From an uncultured Clostridium sp. (lineage in GTDB: Bacteria; Bacillota; Clostridia; Lachnospirales; Lachnospiraceae): 6,826 bases of DNA. The notes beneath the pieces are model-generated. The model worked only from the letters and a program-made list of their open reading frames with translations. It made no database searches and was not told the origin of the DNA. The stretch is from NCBI GenBank assembly GCA_947643685.1, contig CANRXD010000087.1, positions 1-6,826 of the forward strand, given 5' to 3'. This document shows, in pieces, positions 1 through 5,986 of the stretch (position 1 is the first letter of the stretch; every line of letters begins with the position of its first letter). The translations under genes were made by a program, and so were the position numbers.

Positions 1-918
1 GTCGAAACGGATCTTCGGGTTAATTACGCCATACAATACATCAACCACAAGGTTAATGAGGACATACTGGAGGGCAAAAATCATCAGAAGACCCTGGATC
101 GCCGGATAATCGCGATATGCGATGGAGTCCACGAGGAGACGTCCCATACCCGGGATTGAGAAAATTGTTTCCGTAATTACAGAACCGGATAAGAGGCCGC
201 CGATCTGTAAGCCGAGGATCGTGACAACCTGGATTAAAGAGTTCTTGAACGCATGGCGGAACATGACGATGGACTCCTTCTGCCCTTTCGCCCTTGCGGT
301 ACGCACATAGTCTTCCCGCAGAGTCTCAAGCATGGAAGAACGGGAATATCTGGCCAGGGTGGCCATAATGCCGGTACCCATAACAAGAGACGGCAGTACC
401 AGGCTCTTCCAGGAATCCAGACCGGCCGACGGAAGCGCCCCCAGTTTTACAGAGAAAAACTGGATTCCCATAAGTCCCAGCCAAAAGCCCGGGGCCGACA
501 GGCCGCAGATCGCCAAAAGCATACCTCCCAGATCCGCCCAGGTTCCTCGTTTGATGGCACACATGACACCGATAAAAATACCGAGAAACGGCGCCCATAC
601 GAGTCCTGCGAACACCAGCTGAATGGTAAACTGGAATCTGGACCAGATCAGCTCACTGACCGGAATATTGGACTTTAAAGAACGTCCCATGTCTCCATGG
701 AACAGGTCCACAATATAATTCACGTACTGGACAATCAGCGGATCATTTAAGCCAAATTCCTCCCGGACTGCCTCAATCTCTTCCGGAGTTGCCTCAACTC
801 CGGCAAGGGTTCTCGCCGGATCGCCGGGCAGAAGATGAATGAACATAAAAACGAAGATGGAAATGACAAACATAAGCGGAATTGTTTCCAGCAAACGTCT
901 TGCTATATAACGCCCCAT
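1..918 (-). CDS. Peptide ABC transporter permease, GsiC/DppB family (C-terminal end off the left edge)
   Basis: An inner-membrane permease subunit of a peptide (dipeptide/glutathione-type) ABC importer, pairing with a second permease and ATPases that must lie outside the window. The frame is open from ATG at 918 through base 1, giving 306 residues that end in ...INPKIRFD. GsiC and DppB proteins end at almost this point (…INPxIRY), so only the stop codon and perhaps a residue or two are missing. By hydropathy I see six membrane segments, near residues 9-31, 98-121, 131-156, 173-190, 228-250 and 275-298. LPGDPA (30-35) follows the first helix. The cytoplasmic EAA loop that docks the ATPase is visible as DYVRTARAKG (203-212), and the IPGMGRLLVDS block is at about 255-265. 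From memory the sequence follows E. coli GsiC along its length, but the substrate cannot be read from it. A strong Shine-Dalgarno at 925-932 supports the start. It follows the binding-protein gene after 57 bp, with a hairpin between them. Confidence 0.95.
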   Translation of the reverse strand, partial: MGRYIARRLLETIPLMFVISIFVFMFIHLLPGDPARTLAGVEATPEEIEAVREEFGLNDPLIVQYVNYIVDLFHGDMGRSLKSNIPVSELIWSRFQFTIQLVFAGLVWAPFLGIFIGVMCAIKRGTWADLGGMLLAICGLSAPGFWLGLMGIQFFSVKLGALPSAGLDSWKSLVLPSLVMGTGIMATLARYSRSSMLETLREDYVRTARAKGQKESIVMFRHAFKNSLIQVVTILGLQIGGLLSGSVITETIFSIPGMGRLLVDSIAYRDYPAIQGLLMIFALQYVLINLVVDVLYGVINPKIRFD

Positions 919-924
919 TAAAAT

Positions 925-932
925 ACCTCCCT
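925..932 (-). promoter_or_regulatory. Ribosome binding site of the permease gene
   Basis: On the minus strand the site reads AGGGAGGT, six bases before the ATG at 918. It is a near-perfect anti-16S match and fixes the permease start, which also matches the family's usual N-terminus (…RYIARRLLETIP). Confidence 0.85.
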
Positions 933-935
933 GCG

Positions 936-967
936 GAAAACGGAGCAGCTCACACCGCTCCGTTTTC
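936..967 (-). other. Intergenic stem-loop between binding-protein and permease genes
   Basis: A perfect 11-bp inverted repeat (GAAAACGGAGC at 936-946, GCTCCGTTTTC at 957-967) encloses a 10-nt loop. It starts nine bases after the binding-protein stop codon and ends just before the permease ribosome binding site. On the minus-strand transcript the stem ends in only four U residues and is followed by C/G-rich sequence, so it would be at most a leaky terminator. In binding-protein/permease operons such hairpins often let the binding protein be made in excess, by partial termination or by protecting the upstream mRNA. That role is inferred here. Confidence 0.65.
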
Positions 968-975
968 GAAATCTG

Positions 976-2607
976 TTATTCGTGATCCAGGCCGATGGTT
1001 CTGAAGACCATAGTTCCGCCCGGCTTGTACTGTAAACCGGTCACATAGGTCTTATACGCGTTAATCGTATTATCGTTTCCCAAGAAGATCCACGGGCACT
1101 CTTCCCATGCGATTGCCTGTGCCTTTGCGTAGGCATCTGCGATCTCCTTTGTATCAGACATCTTTAACGCATCGTCAAGAAGCTTGTTGAATTCTTCATT
1201 GTTCCAGAACGCGGTATTGTAGCCATTCGGCGGGAACTTCTCGCCATGAAGAATATTTCTCATGGAGCCGTCAGCCTCATAGGAGCCGGAAGCCCAGTTT
1301 ACATACCACATCTGAACGGTTGTGCTCTCAAGCGGAGCGCTTGTCTTCTCTGCGTTGGCAGTGGACTCATTGGGCAGAAGCTTTACATTAATTCCGATCT
1401 GGGAAAGCTGCTGCTGTACAAAGGTAGCGCCCTTCTGCTCTACGGTTGTATTATCAACAATGATCTCAACATCAAAGCCATCTCCATAGCCTGCTTCCTC
1501 CATCAGGGACTTGGCTTTCGCAACGTCCGCGGTGTACGGAGTCTGCTCGGCAAAATACTGAATGGAATCAGAAAAGATGGAGGTCGGAGCCTTTGCATAG
1601 CCGTTGAATACCACCTTTGCATAAGCCTCGCTGTCAAATGCATAGTTGCAGGCCTGACGGACTCTCTTGTCGGCGAACGGCTTTCTTCCGTCCGGAAGGG
1701 CCCATTCGGTGTTTAAGGTAACATATCTGTATGTAGTTGCCGGAGCCACATCAATGATGATGGACGGATCATTCTCAATCAGAGACACATCCGTTACCGG
1801 TACCGGATAAATCACATCGGCCTCGCCGGTCTGAAGCATCGCGATACGGGCGGCGTCCTCAGGAACAACCTGGAAGGTCAGGGAATCAACGCCGGGACCT
1901 TCTCTCCAGTAATTCTCATTGCGGACCATCTTGGTATAACCGCCGTCCACACGCTCAGAAAGGATGAAGGGGCCTGTACCTGCAGAATTCTTTGCAAGGT
2001 AATCGCTGGCATTCTCCATCGCCATTGCCTTCGGGGATACGATACGGAACTGGGTGATTTTATTGACAAAGGTGTTATTGGGTTCTTTTAATTTAATGGT
2101 AACCTGATACTCGCTGTCAACAACCACATCCTCCCATGTGGAAATGGTTCTCTGAAGCGTCAGGCTGGGATCTGCAAGACCTCTCTCGTAAACAGCTTTT
2201 ACAGACTCTGCGTTAAAGGGCTCGCCGTCATGGAACTTAATTCCCTCGTTGAGAATAAAGGTGTAAGCACAGCCGTCCTCAGATACGGACCACTCCTTCG
2301 CCAGCATGTGGATCACGTTGGCGTCTTTGTCGAAGCTCAACAGGCACTCATACATCTCATTTGTAATCTGGTTGGATGCGCCGTTGCTGGAAACGTGGGG
2401 ATCCAAATGAGTCGCATCTGCCTGAACGGCAATTACAATGTCGTTATCCGCAGATTTTGCGGTGGATGCCTCCTGCTTTGCCGCCTTAGATGCCTCAACT
2501 GCCGCCGCGTCCGCGGTCGTGGACTCTGCCGGCGCTGCCGGTGCTGCTGTCGTACCGGTCTGCTGACCGGAATTGTTTCCGCCACATGCGGCAAGGCTCA
2601 AAACCAT
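976..2607 (-). CDS. Peptide ABC transporter substrate-binding lipoprotein, SBP family 5 (GsiB/DppA-like)
   Basis: An extracytoplasmic lipoprotein that captures peptides and delivers them to the permease encoded downstream. From the ATG at 2607 it is 543 residues. The lipobox is L5-A6-A7-C8, followed by a flexible Ala/Ser/Thr-rich linker (about 11-54) and then the family-5 fold. The family signature is clear at about 102-143 (LAKEWSVSEDG…GIKFHDGEPFNAESVK). GTGPF and the motif MLQTGEAD follow, and near the C-terminus comes NTAFWNNEEF…ECPWIFL. Those blocks resemble E. coli GsiB from memory; the true ligand is unknown. The N-terminus is odd: only seven residues precede the lipobox Cys, too short for a signal peptide. 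The same frame continues upstream as FLSLALAGA, exactly what a native signal core looks like, but then enters the divergent peptidase start without an ATG, GTG or TTG. An AGGAG lies only two bases before ATG 2607, poor spacing. The gene may have lost its 5' end and promoter. Confidence 0.9.
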   Translation of the reverse strand: MVLSLAACGGNNSGQQTGTTAAPAAPAESTTADAAAVEASKAAKQEASTAKSADNDIVIAVQADATHLDPHVSSNGASNQITNEMYECLLSFDKDANVIHMLAKEWSVSEDGCAYTFILNEGIKFHDGEPFNAESVKAVYERGLADPSLTLQRTISTWEDVVVDSEYQVTIKLKEPNNTFVNKITQFRIVSPKAMAMENASDYLAKNSAGTGPFILSERVDGGYTKMVRNENYWREGPGVDSLTFQVVPEDAARIAMLQTGEADVIYPVPVTDVSLIENDPSIIIDVAPATTYRYVTLNTEWALPDGRKPFADKRVRQACNYAFDSEAYAKVVFNGYAKAPTSIFSDSIQYFAEQTPYTADVAKAKSLMEEAGYGDGFDVEIIVDNTTVEQKGATFVQQQLSQIGINVKLLPNESTANAEKTSAPLESTTVQMWYVNWASGSYEADGSMRNILHGEKFPPNGYNTAFWNNEEFNKLLDDALKMSDTKEIADAYAKAQAIAWEECPWIFLGNDNTINAYKTYVTGLQYKPGGTMVFRTIGLDHE

Positions 2608-2630
2608 CGCTCCTGCCAGCGCAAGTGAAA

Positions 2631-2637
2631 GGAAAGG
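2631..2637 (+). promoter_or_regulatory. Probable ribosome binding site of the M81 peptidase gene
   Basis: GGAAAGG lies eight bases before the ATG at 2646. It is a moderate rather than ideal Shine-Dalgarno, but it supports that start over the long open stretch upstream in the same frame, which is antisense to the binding-protein gene. The site sits inside codons of the binding protein's remnant signal peptide, so the two genes share this DNA. Confidence 0.55.
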
Positions 2638-2645
2638 TATTAGAA

Positions 2646-4136
2646 ATGAAGCGAGTATTCGTTGCAGCGATGCACCATGAATCCAATTCCTTCAATCCGA
2701 TTGTTGCCGGAAAGAAGGAATTTAACGTGATCCGGGAGCAGGAATTTTTCCAGAATTTCCGCCCCAACGATTCCCTGAGCGGAGTCGTGAAAACTCTTAT
2801 GAATGCCGGCTATGAGGTAGTTCCGGGCGTTTCCTGCCGGGCGGTCCCCAATGGAGAAGTAGATTATGACTTTTACCAGGGAATCAAAAAAGAAATCATC
2901 GAAATCGCAAAGCGGGAGAACGCGAAGAAACCCTTCGATGCCATCACCCTCTCCCTCCATGGCTCCATGCGGATCAAGAACCTCGGCGAGGCCGAAGGCT
3001 ATCTTTTAGAGGAGCTGCACGCCCTTTTTCCTGATATTCCGATCTTCTCTTCCTTAGATATGCATACGACAATGACCGACCGGATGCACAAAAACTGCAA
3101 CGGCTTCGTCGGCTATAAATGCGCGCCTCACACGGACTGCTATGAAACCGGAGAGCATGCGGCAAAAATGACGATTCACGTCCTTGAAGACGGCGTAAAA
3201 GCCCATACTGCGTGGGTCCGTGTCCCGATTCTGATCGCCGGGGAGCAGTCCTCCACAACCGTGGAACCGATGATTACTCTGATTCACGAACTGAGAGAAA
3301 CAGAAAAGAAACCCGGAATCATGGCCGCCTCCTATCTGATGGGATTCCCCTGGGCCGATAACGAGGACAGCTCTGTGGCGGTCCATGTGGTCGCGGAGAG
3401 CCCAGAGCAGGCCGATAAAGAGGCCGTCCGTCTGGCGGAGTTTCTCTGGTCCAAGAAGGATGAGTTCTGCTTCCAGACCGAAGCGCTTCACGAGAAGGAG
3501 GCCATCGATGCCGCCATGGAATCCATCGAAAAGGGCGTGCAGCCGGTCTATTTCTCCGATTCCGGAGACAACCCCACAGCCGGCTCCTCTTCTGATGTAA
3601 CTGAGCTCTTACAAATCATGCTGGAGGATCCGCGGATTTCTGCTTTAAAGAGGCCGGTACTTTACGGCGGCTTTTATGACCCGGAGGCCTGCCTGGCCTG
3701 CAAAGGCAGGGTTGGACAGGAACTTACGCTGACCTTTGGCGCCAAATTCGACACGAAGACCTCCTCTCCCATTACGGCTACCGGAATCGTTAAAAATTAT
3801 GTGGAGGATTTAACCCTCTTTGGGCGCAGCCAGGGAGCCGCCGCCGTTTTCTCCACCCATAACATTGACATCATCATCGCCGAAAAGCACGTAGGCTATG
3901 CCGGTCCCGAAATCTATCTGGCCATGGGAATGAAGCCGGAGGAGGCCGCTATCGTAGTCTGCAAGCTGGGGTATCTGGGCGAAGGCCACGAGGCTTATGC
4001 AAAACGGGCCATCCTGGTTCTCACCAAGGGCAGCACCAACGAGGACTTAAAGACGCTGCATTATGAGAAAGTGCCGCGCCCCATCTTCCCACTGGATGAT
4101 GGCTTTGCCTTTGATGCAAAAGCAAATTTAAAATAG
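2646..4136 (+). CDS. M81 family (MlrC-like) metallopeptidase
   Basis: Predicted cytoplasmic zinc-dependent hydrolase of the M81/MlrC family, whose founding member cleaves linear microcystin peptides. Most bacterial members have no known substrate. The 496-residue length fits the family (about 490-500), and no signal peptide is visible. Motifs in order are: HHESNSF (10-16), matching the N-terminal E-T-N-T-F block; SLHGSM (103-108); the metal-binding D138-x-H140 in SLDMHTTMTD, with H162 in PHTD as the likely further ligand; GFPWADN (233-239); and SDSGDNPTAGSSSD (304-317), matching the D-x-G/A-D-N-P-x-x-G family block. The C-terminal MlrC domain runs to the end, including GPEIYLAMGMKP. ATG 2646 is chosen because the conserved MKRVFVAAMHHE start follows a Shine-Dalgarno. 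It is divergent from the peptide-binding lipoprotein gene, so hydrolysis of imported peptides is a reasonable but unproven role. No promoter is recognisable in the 38 bp between start codons. Confidence 0.93.
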   Translation: MKRVFVAAMHHESNSFNPIVAGKKEFNVIREQEFFQNFRPNDSLSGVVKTLMNAGYEVVPGVSCRAVPNGEVDYDFYQGIKKEIIEIAKRENAKKPFDAITLSLHGSMRIKNLGEAEGYLLEELHALFPDIPIFSSLDMHTTMTDRMHKNCNGFVGYKCAPHTDCYETGEHAAKMTIHVLEDGVKAHTAWVRVPILIAGEQSSTTVEPMITLIHELRETEKKPGIMAASYLMGFPWADNEDSSVAVHVVAESPEQADKEAVRLAEFLWSKKDEFCFQTEALHEKEAIDAAMESIEKGVQPVYFSDSGDNPTAGSSSDVTELLQIMLEDPRISALKRPVLYGGFYDPEACLACKGRVGQELTLTFGAKFDTKTSSPITATGIVKNYVEDLTLFGRSQGAAAVFSTHNIDIIIAEKHVGYAGPEIYLAMGMKPEEAAIVVCKLGYLGEGHEAYAKRAILVLTKGSTNEDLKTLHYEKVPRPIFPLDDGFAFDAKANLK

Positions 4137-4158
4137 GAAAAGGTCTGCCGGTTCCTAT
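4133..4158 (+). terminator. Weak stem-loop at the end of the M81 peptidase gene
   Basis: ATAGGAA (4133-4139) and TTCCTAT (4152-4158) form a 7-bp inverted repeat overlapping the TAG stop. It has a 12-nt loop and no U-tract after it, so it is a poor terminator alone. The larger palindrome 26 bp further on is the better candidate. Confidence 0.25.
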
Positions 4159-4183
4159 GGCTTTGTAGTCATTGATACATAAA

Positions 4184-4255
4184 AAAGAAGGAGAATATTC
4201 TGTGGGATTCGGACTTTTTTAAGTCTTAAATCTTCACGGAATTATCTCCTTCTTT
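4184..4255. terminator. 72-bp imperfect palindrome between convergent genes, probable bidirectional terminator
   Basis: Two 21-nt arms (4184-4204 and 4235-4255) are inverted copies matching at 18 of 21 positions, including an unbroken outer AAAGAAGGAGA. The symmetry continues inward less perfectly to a GACTT/AAGTC stem at 4212-4216 and 4221-4225 around TTTT, so nearly the whole unit folds on itself. Read on the minus strand, the outer stem runs into TTTTTT (complement of 4181-4186), giving a Rho-independent terminator shape for the kinase transcript. On the plus strand the tail is only pyrimidine-rich (TCTTTCTCT), so termination of the peptidase transcript is less certain. The tail-to-tail position between the stops at 4136 and 4312 supports a terminator. 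A dispersed palindromic repeat is the alternative. Confidence 0.6.
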
Positions 4256-4311
4256 CTCTATGGCAGCTGCCGTTTTAGGATTTAATTCTTAAAATCAGCA
4301 TAACGGTTCAC

Positions 4312-5091
4312 TTAAACAATGTTTGCTGCAGCCCGCTCGGCTTCCAGACCACGTTTATAGTTTTCCATATACTGATTAAATTTTCTGCACTCTTCTGCAG
4401 CCGGAATAACAGTCTCACAGGAAATTCCCCCATAGATTTTCCCGGCCAGAAAATCTTCCAGACTCTCCCCTTCATCTTTTTCAGCCATGTATGCGGCCAG
4501 AATCGCCATTCCGTTTGGACCGCCCAGATCGGCATTATATAGTGTCACAACAGGAATATTAAGAGCGGAAGCCGTGATTTGCTGCCCGGCTTTGCCAGTA
4601 TTGAAAAAACCTCCATGACCGACCAGATTCCGGATCTCCAGCTTTTCATTCTCAATCAGACTTTCGATTCCTGTTTTTAAACCGGCTACAACTCCATAAA
4701 GCAATGATCTGGAAAAATTTTCAAAAGAAAATATGGATTCAGGTTTTCTGACCAGCATCGGTCTTCCTGTTTCAATTTTGCTGACGGGCTCTCCAGAAAA
4801 GCAGTTATAGTCATAAATATCTCCACAGTCACTGCTTCCCTCGGATGCTTTTGAGTAAATAACGCCAATCACGTCTTCGTATGCGTAGTCCATTTTCATG
4901 GCCTTTGTAAATTCCCAAAGGACTTTTGCCCAGGCATCAATGTCAGAGGAGCCGTTATTACAGTGAATCATCGCAACATTTTTTCCGTCGGGGGTGACGA
5001 CCATATCCACTTCCCGGTATCCTTTAGAAAGGGCTTTTTCCAGAACAATCATCGCAAAAATACTGACCGATTCCGATACTGTTTGTGGCAA
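4312..5091 (-). CDS. C-terminal fragment of the FGGY sugar kinase
   Basis: This frame is 259 codons long from an in-frame ATG at 5091. That ATG is not a real start: it lies inside the out-of-frame copy of the ATNS region and no ribosome binding site precedes it. Genuine kinase sequence begins at SIFAMIVLEK (residues 10-19). It continues through HCNNGSSDIDAW (43-54), GHGGFFNTGKAGQQITASA (158-176) and GGPNGMAILAAYM (190-202), the FGGY C-terminal domain that completes the ATP site. The C-terminus is complete with a TAA at 4312. Without the upstream half it has no sugar-binding domain or catalytic aspartate. Confidence 0.7.
   Translation of the reverse strand: MPQTVSESVSIFAMIVLEKALSKGYREVDMVVTPDGKNVAMIHCNNGSSDIDAWAKVLWEFTKAMKMDYAYEDVIGVIYSKASEGSSDCGDIYDYNCFSGEPVSKIETGRPMLVRKPESIFSFENFSRSLLYGVVAGLKTGIESLIENEKLEIRNLVGHGGFFNTGKAGQQITASALNIPVVTLYNADLGGPNGMAILAAYMAEKDEGESLEDFLAGKIYGGISCETVIPAAEECRKFNQYMENYKRGLEAERAAANIV
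5024..5091 (-). other. Frameshift/deletion scar in the kinase
   Basis: Here the two kinase frames overlap; the lesion itself lies at 5065-5080. On the minus strand those 16 bases read AGTATCGGAATCGGTC and contain ATCGG twice, one base apart (plus-strand CCGAT at 5067-5071 and 5073-5077). They stand in place of about 39 expected bases. The downstream frame is offset by one base. The short direct repeat could be a trace of slippage or microhomology-mediated deletion, but the intact ancestor is not visible. Confidence 0.65.
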
Positions 5092-5890
5092 TCATGCCCG
5101 TACCGGCATCTCCTTCCGGCGGGCACAAGGGAATTCCCGGCTGAAGCGCCCCGCTTGTATCAATTAATTTTGCCCCCTGCGCTGTCAGTTGACCGGCATA
5201 TTCTCCTGCATACAGCACTTTTGGCAGGATTTCCTTCAGCTTCCAATGGTAATCCTTATTTTGGATCATTTGGTCAAAGATTCTTATTTTCTCTGCATCA
5301 TAATCATGAGCCCCTGTATCGACAGGGAACATCCCCGATGCGTCGTTGACCCCCAAAACCTTTTCTCCGGTCAGCTTCCAGTGGACATATCCTGCCAGCG
5401 TGGTTATGTAATGGATCTGCCGGACATGGCTCTCATCCCGGAGGATATTCTGGTAAAGATGTGCAATGCTCCAGCGCAGAGGAATCTGAAACTGCAGCCT
5501 GCGGGTCAATATTTCCGCCGCCTCGGCGGTATTGGTATTTCTCCATGTACAGAACCTGGACAGCAAAGCCCCATTTTTGTCAAACGGAAGATATCCGTGC
5601 ATCATGGCGGACACTCCAATTGCTTTTAAGGTTCTTATTTTCACCTGGTACTTTTCTTCCACCTCGCAGCGAAGGCTTCTGTACCCCTCCTGGATCCCCT
5701 GCCAAGCTTCCTCCAGTGAATAGGTCCATATGCCGCCCTCCAGGCGGTTTTCCCAATGATAACTTCCGGAAGCGATTGGCCGGTGATCTGAGCCCAGCAA
5801 AACCATCTTGATTCTTGTGGAGCCCAGTTCCATTCCAAGAATGCAGGCTCCCTTTTCAATATCATTTTTTACATGATTCAAATAATTCAT
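5024..5890 (-). CDS. N-terminal fragment of the FGGY sugar kinase
   Basis: This frame encodes 288 residues. The first 270 are genuine kinase: the N-terminal phosphate loop GMELGSTRIK (19-28), with Glu in place of the usual Asp, which I recall as normal in this subfamily; SYHWENRLEGGIWTYS (43-58); SAMMHGYLPFD (94-104); TWRNT (115-119), in the region that normally contacts the sugar; GVNDASGMFP (180-189); and PEGDAGTG (258-265), whose D261 aligns with the catalytic base of XylB. Residues 271-288 are out-of-frame tail ending at the stop at 5024. AGGAG touches the ATG at 5890 directly, which is unfavourable spacing. A TTG three codons later (5879-5881) sits nine bases from the same AGGAG and gives an N-terminus closer to relatives, so it may be the true start. 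Confidence 0.75.
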   Translation of the reverse strand: MNYLNHVKNDIEKGACILGMELGSTRIKMVLLGSDHRPIASGSYHWENRLEGGIWTYSLEEAWQGIQEGYRSLRCEVEEKYQVKIRTLKAIGVSAMMHGYLPFDKNGALLSRFCTWRNTNTAEAAEILTRRLQFQIPLRWSIAHLYQNILRDESHVRQIHYITTLAGYVHWKLTGEKVLGVNDASGMFPVDTGAHDYDAEKIRIFDQMIQNKDYHWKLKEILPKVLYAGEYAGQLTAQGAKLIDTSGALQPGIPLCPPEGDAGTGMIATNSIGIGQYFCDDCSGKSPF

Positions 5891-5895
5891 CTCCT
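5891..5895 (-). promoter_or_regulatory. Ribosome binding site of the kinase, favouring the TTG start
   Basis: On the minus strand AGGAG lies immediately before the ATG at 5888-5890, with no spacer. The nearest start with normal spacing (nine bases) is the in-frame TTG at 5879-5881, so translation more likely began there, three codons into the longest frame. Confidence 0.5.
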
Positions 5896-5915
5896 GTAAA
5901 ATACGTTATTTATGT

Positions 5916-5984
5916 AACAGTTCAGCCTTGCGAAGGTTCCAGGTAAAAAGCGTTGAAAGCAAGAAGACGCAGGGCTGAACTGTT
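5916..5984 (-). repeat. Intergenic long-stem hairpin / palindromic element between epimerase and kinase
   Basis: AACAGTTCAGCCTTGCG (5916-5932) and CGCAGGGCTGAACTGTT (5968-5984) are inverted copies matching at 16 of 17 positions, around a 35-nt loop. The element fills most of the 96-bp gap and starts two bases after the epimerase stop codon. No U-tract follows the stem on the minus-strand transcript, so a simple terminator is unlikely. It may be an intra-operon mRNA-stabilising or processing hairpin, or one copy of a dispersed REP-like intergenic palindrome. Whether it recurs in the genome cannot be seen here. Confidence 0.6.
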
Positions 5985-5986
5985 GC

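Larger units (their letters stand above)
4312..5890 (-). pseudogene. FGGY-family pentulose kinase, frameshifted and missing its ATP-binding motif
   Basis: The N-terminal and C-terminal halves of one FGGY kinase lie in two overlapping frames (5024-5890 and 4312-5091). Read together they give about 520 residues, slightly under the roughly 530 I expect for this subfamily. Homology runs in the first frame to PEGDAGTGMIATN (ending at 5081) and resumes in the other at SIFAMIVLEK (from 5064). Only 16 bases separate them. Related Clostridia kinases, as I remember them, have about 13 residues here ending in a T-G-N-V-S-A-G-T-S type motif that binds ATP phosphate. The simplest reading is an internal deletion of roughly 20-25 bp, not a multiple of three, removing that motif. 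Both frames are otherwise intact, so the event looks recent, or it is an assembly error. The gene follows the UlaE-type epimerase, so the ancestral substrate was probably an L-pentulose such as L-xylulose or L-ribulose. No activity is expected from either fragment. Confidence 0.85.

Noticed and set aside
253..678. Plus-strand open frames opposite the permease (also 122-310 and 332-622)
   Set aside because: Low-complexity, basic, motif-free translations fully antisense to a clear permease.
1246..2628. Plus-strand open frames opposite the binding protein (1246-1716, 2230-2628), including a Cys/Arg-rich one
   Set aside because: The Cys/Arg richness comes from reading the Ala/Thr-rich linker codons backwards. 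No ribosome binding site or family features.
2490..2645. N-terminal extension of the M81 peptidase upstream of ATG 2646
   Set aside because: The frame is open, but the residues are antisense to the binding-protein gene, resemble nothing in the family, and have no better ribosome binding site. The family N-terminus begins at 2646.
4262..4271. Perfect 10-bp palindrome GGCAGCTGCC followed by GTTTT
   Set aside because: It has no loop, is too short to form a stable terminator hairpin, and resembles no operator I know. Probably chance.
5024..5091. Programmed ribosomal frameshift joining the two kinase halves
   Set aside because: There is no slippery heptamer or stop-codon context at the crossover, and the joined product would still lack the ATP-binding segment. 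Deletion is the simpler explanation.
5189..5811. Plus-strand open frames opposite the kinase
   Set aside because: Antisense shadows of a recognisable kinase frame with no recognisable domains.
5891..5915. AT-rich stretch before the kinase as a promoter or catabolite-repression site
   Set aside because: I could not find a convincing -35/-10 pair or cre consensus. Co-transcription with the epimerase is simpler.
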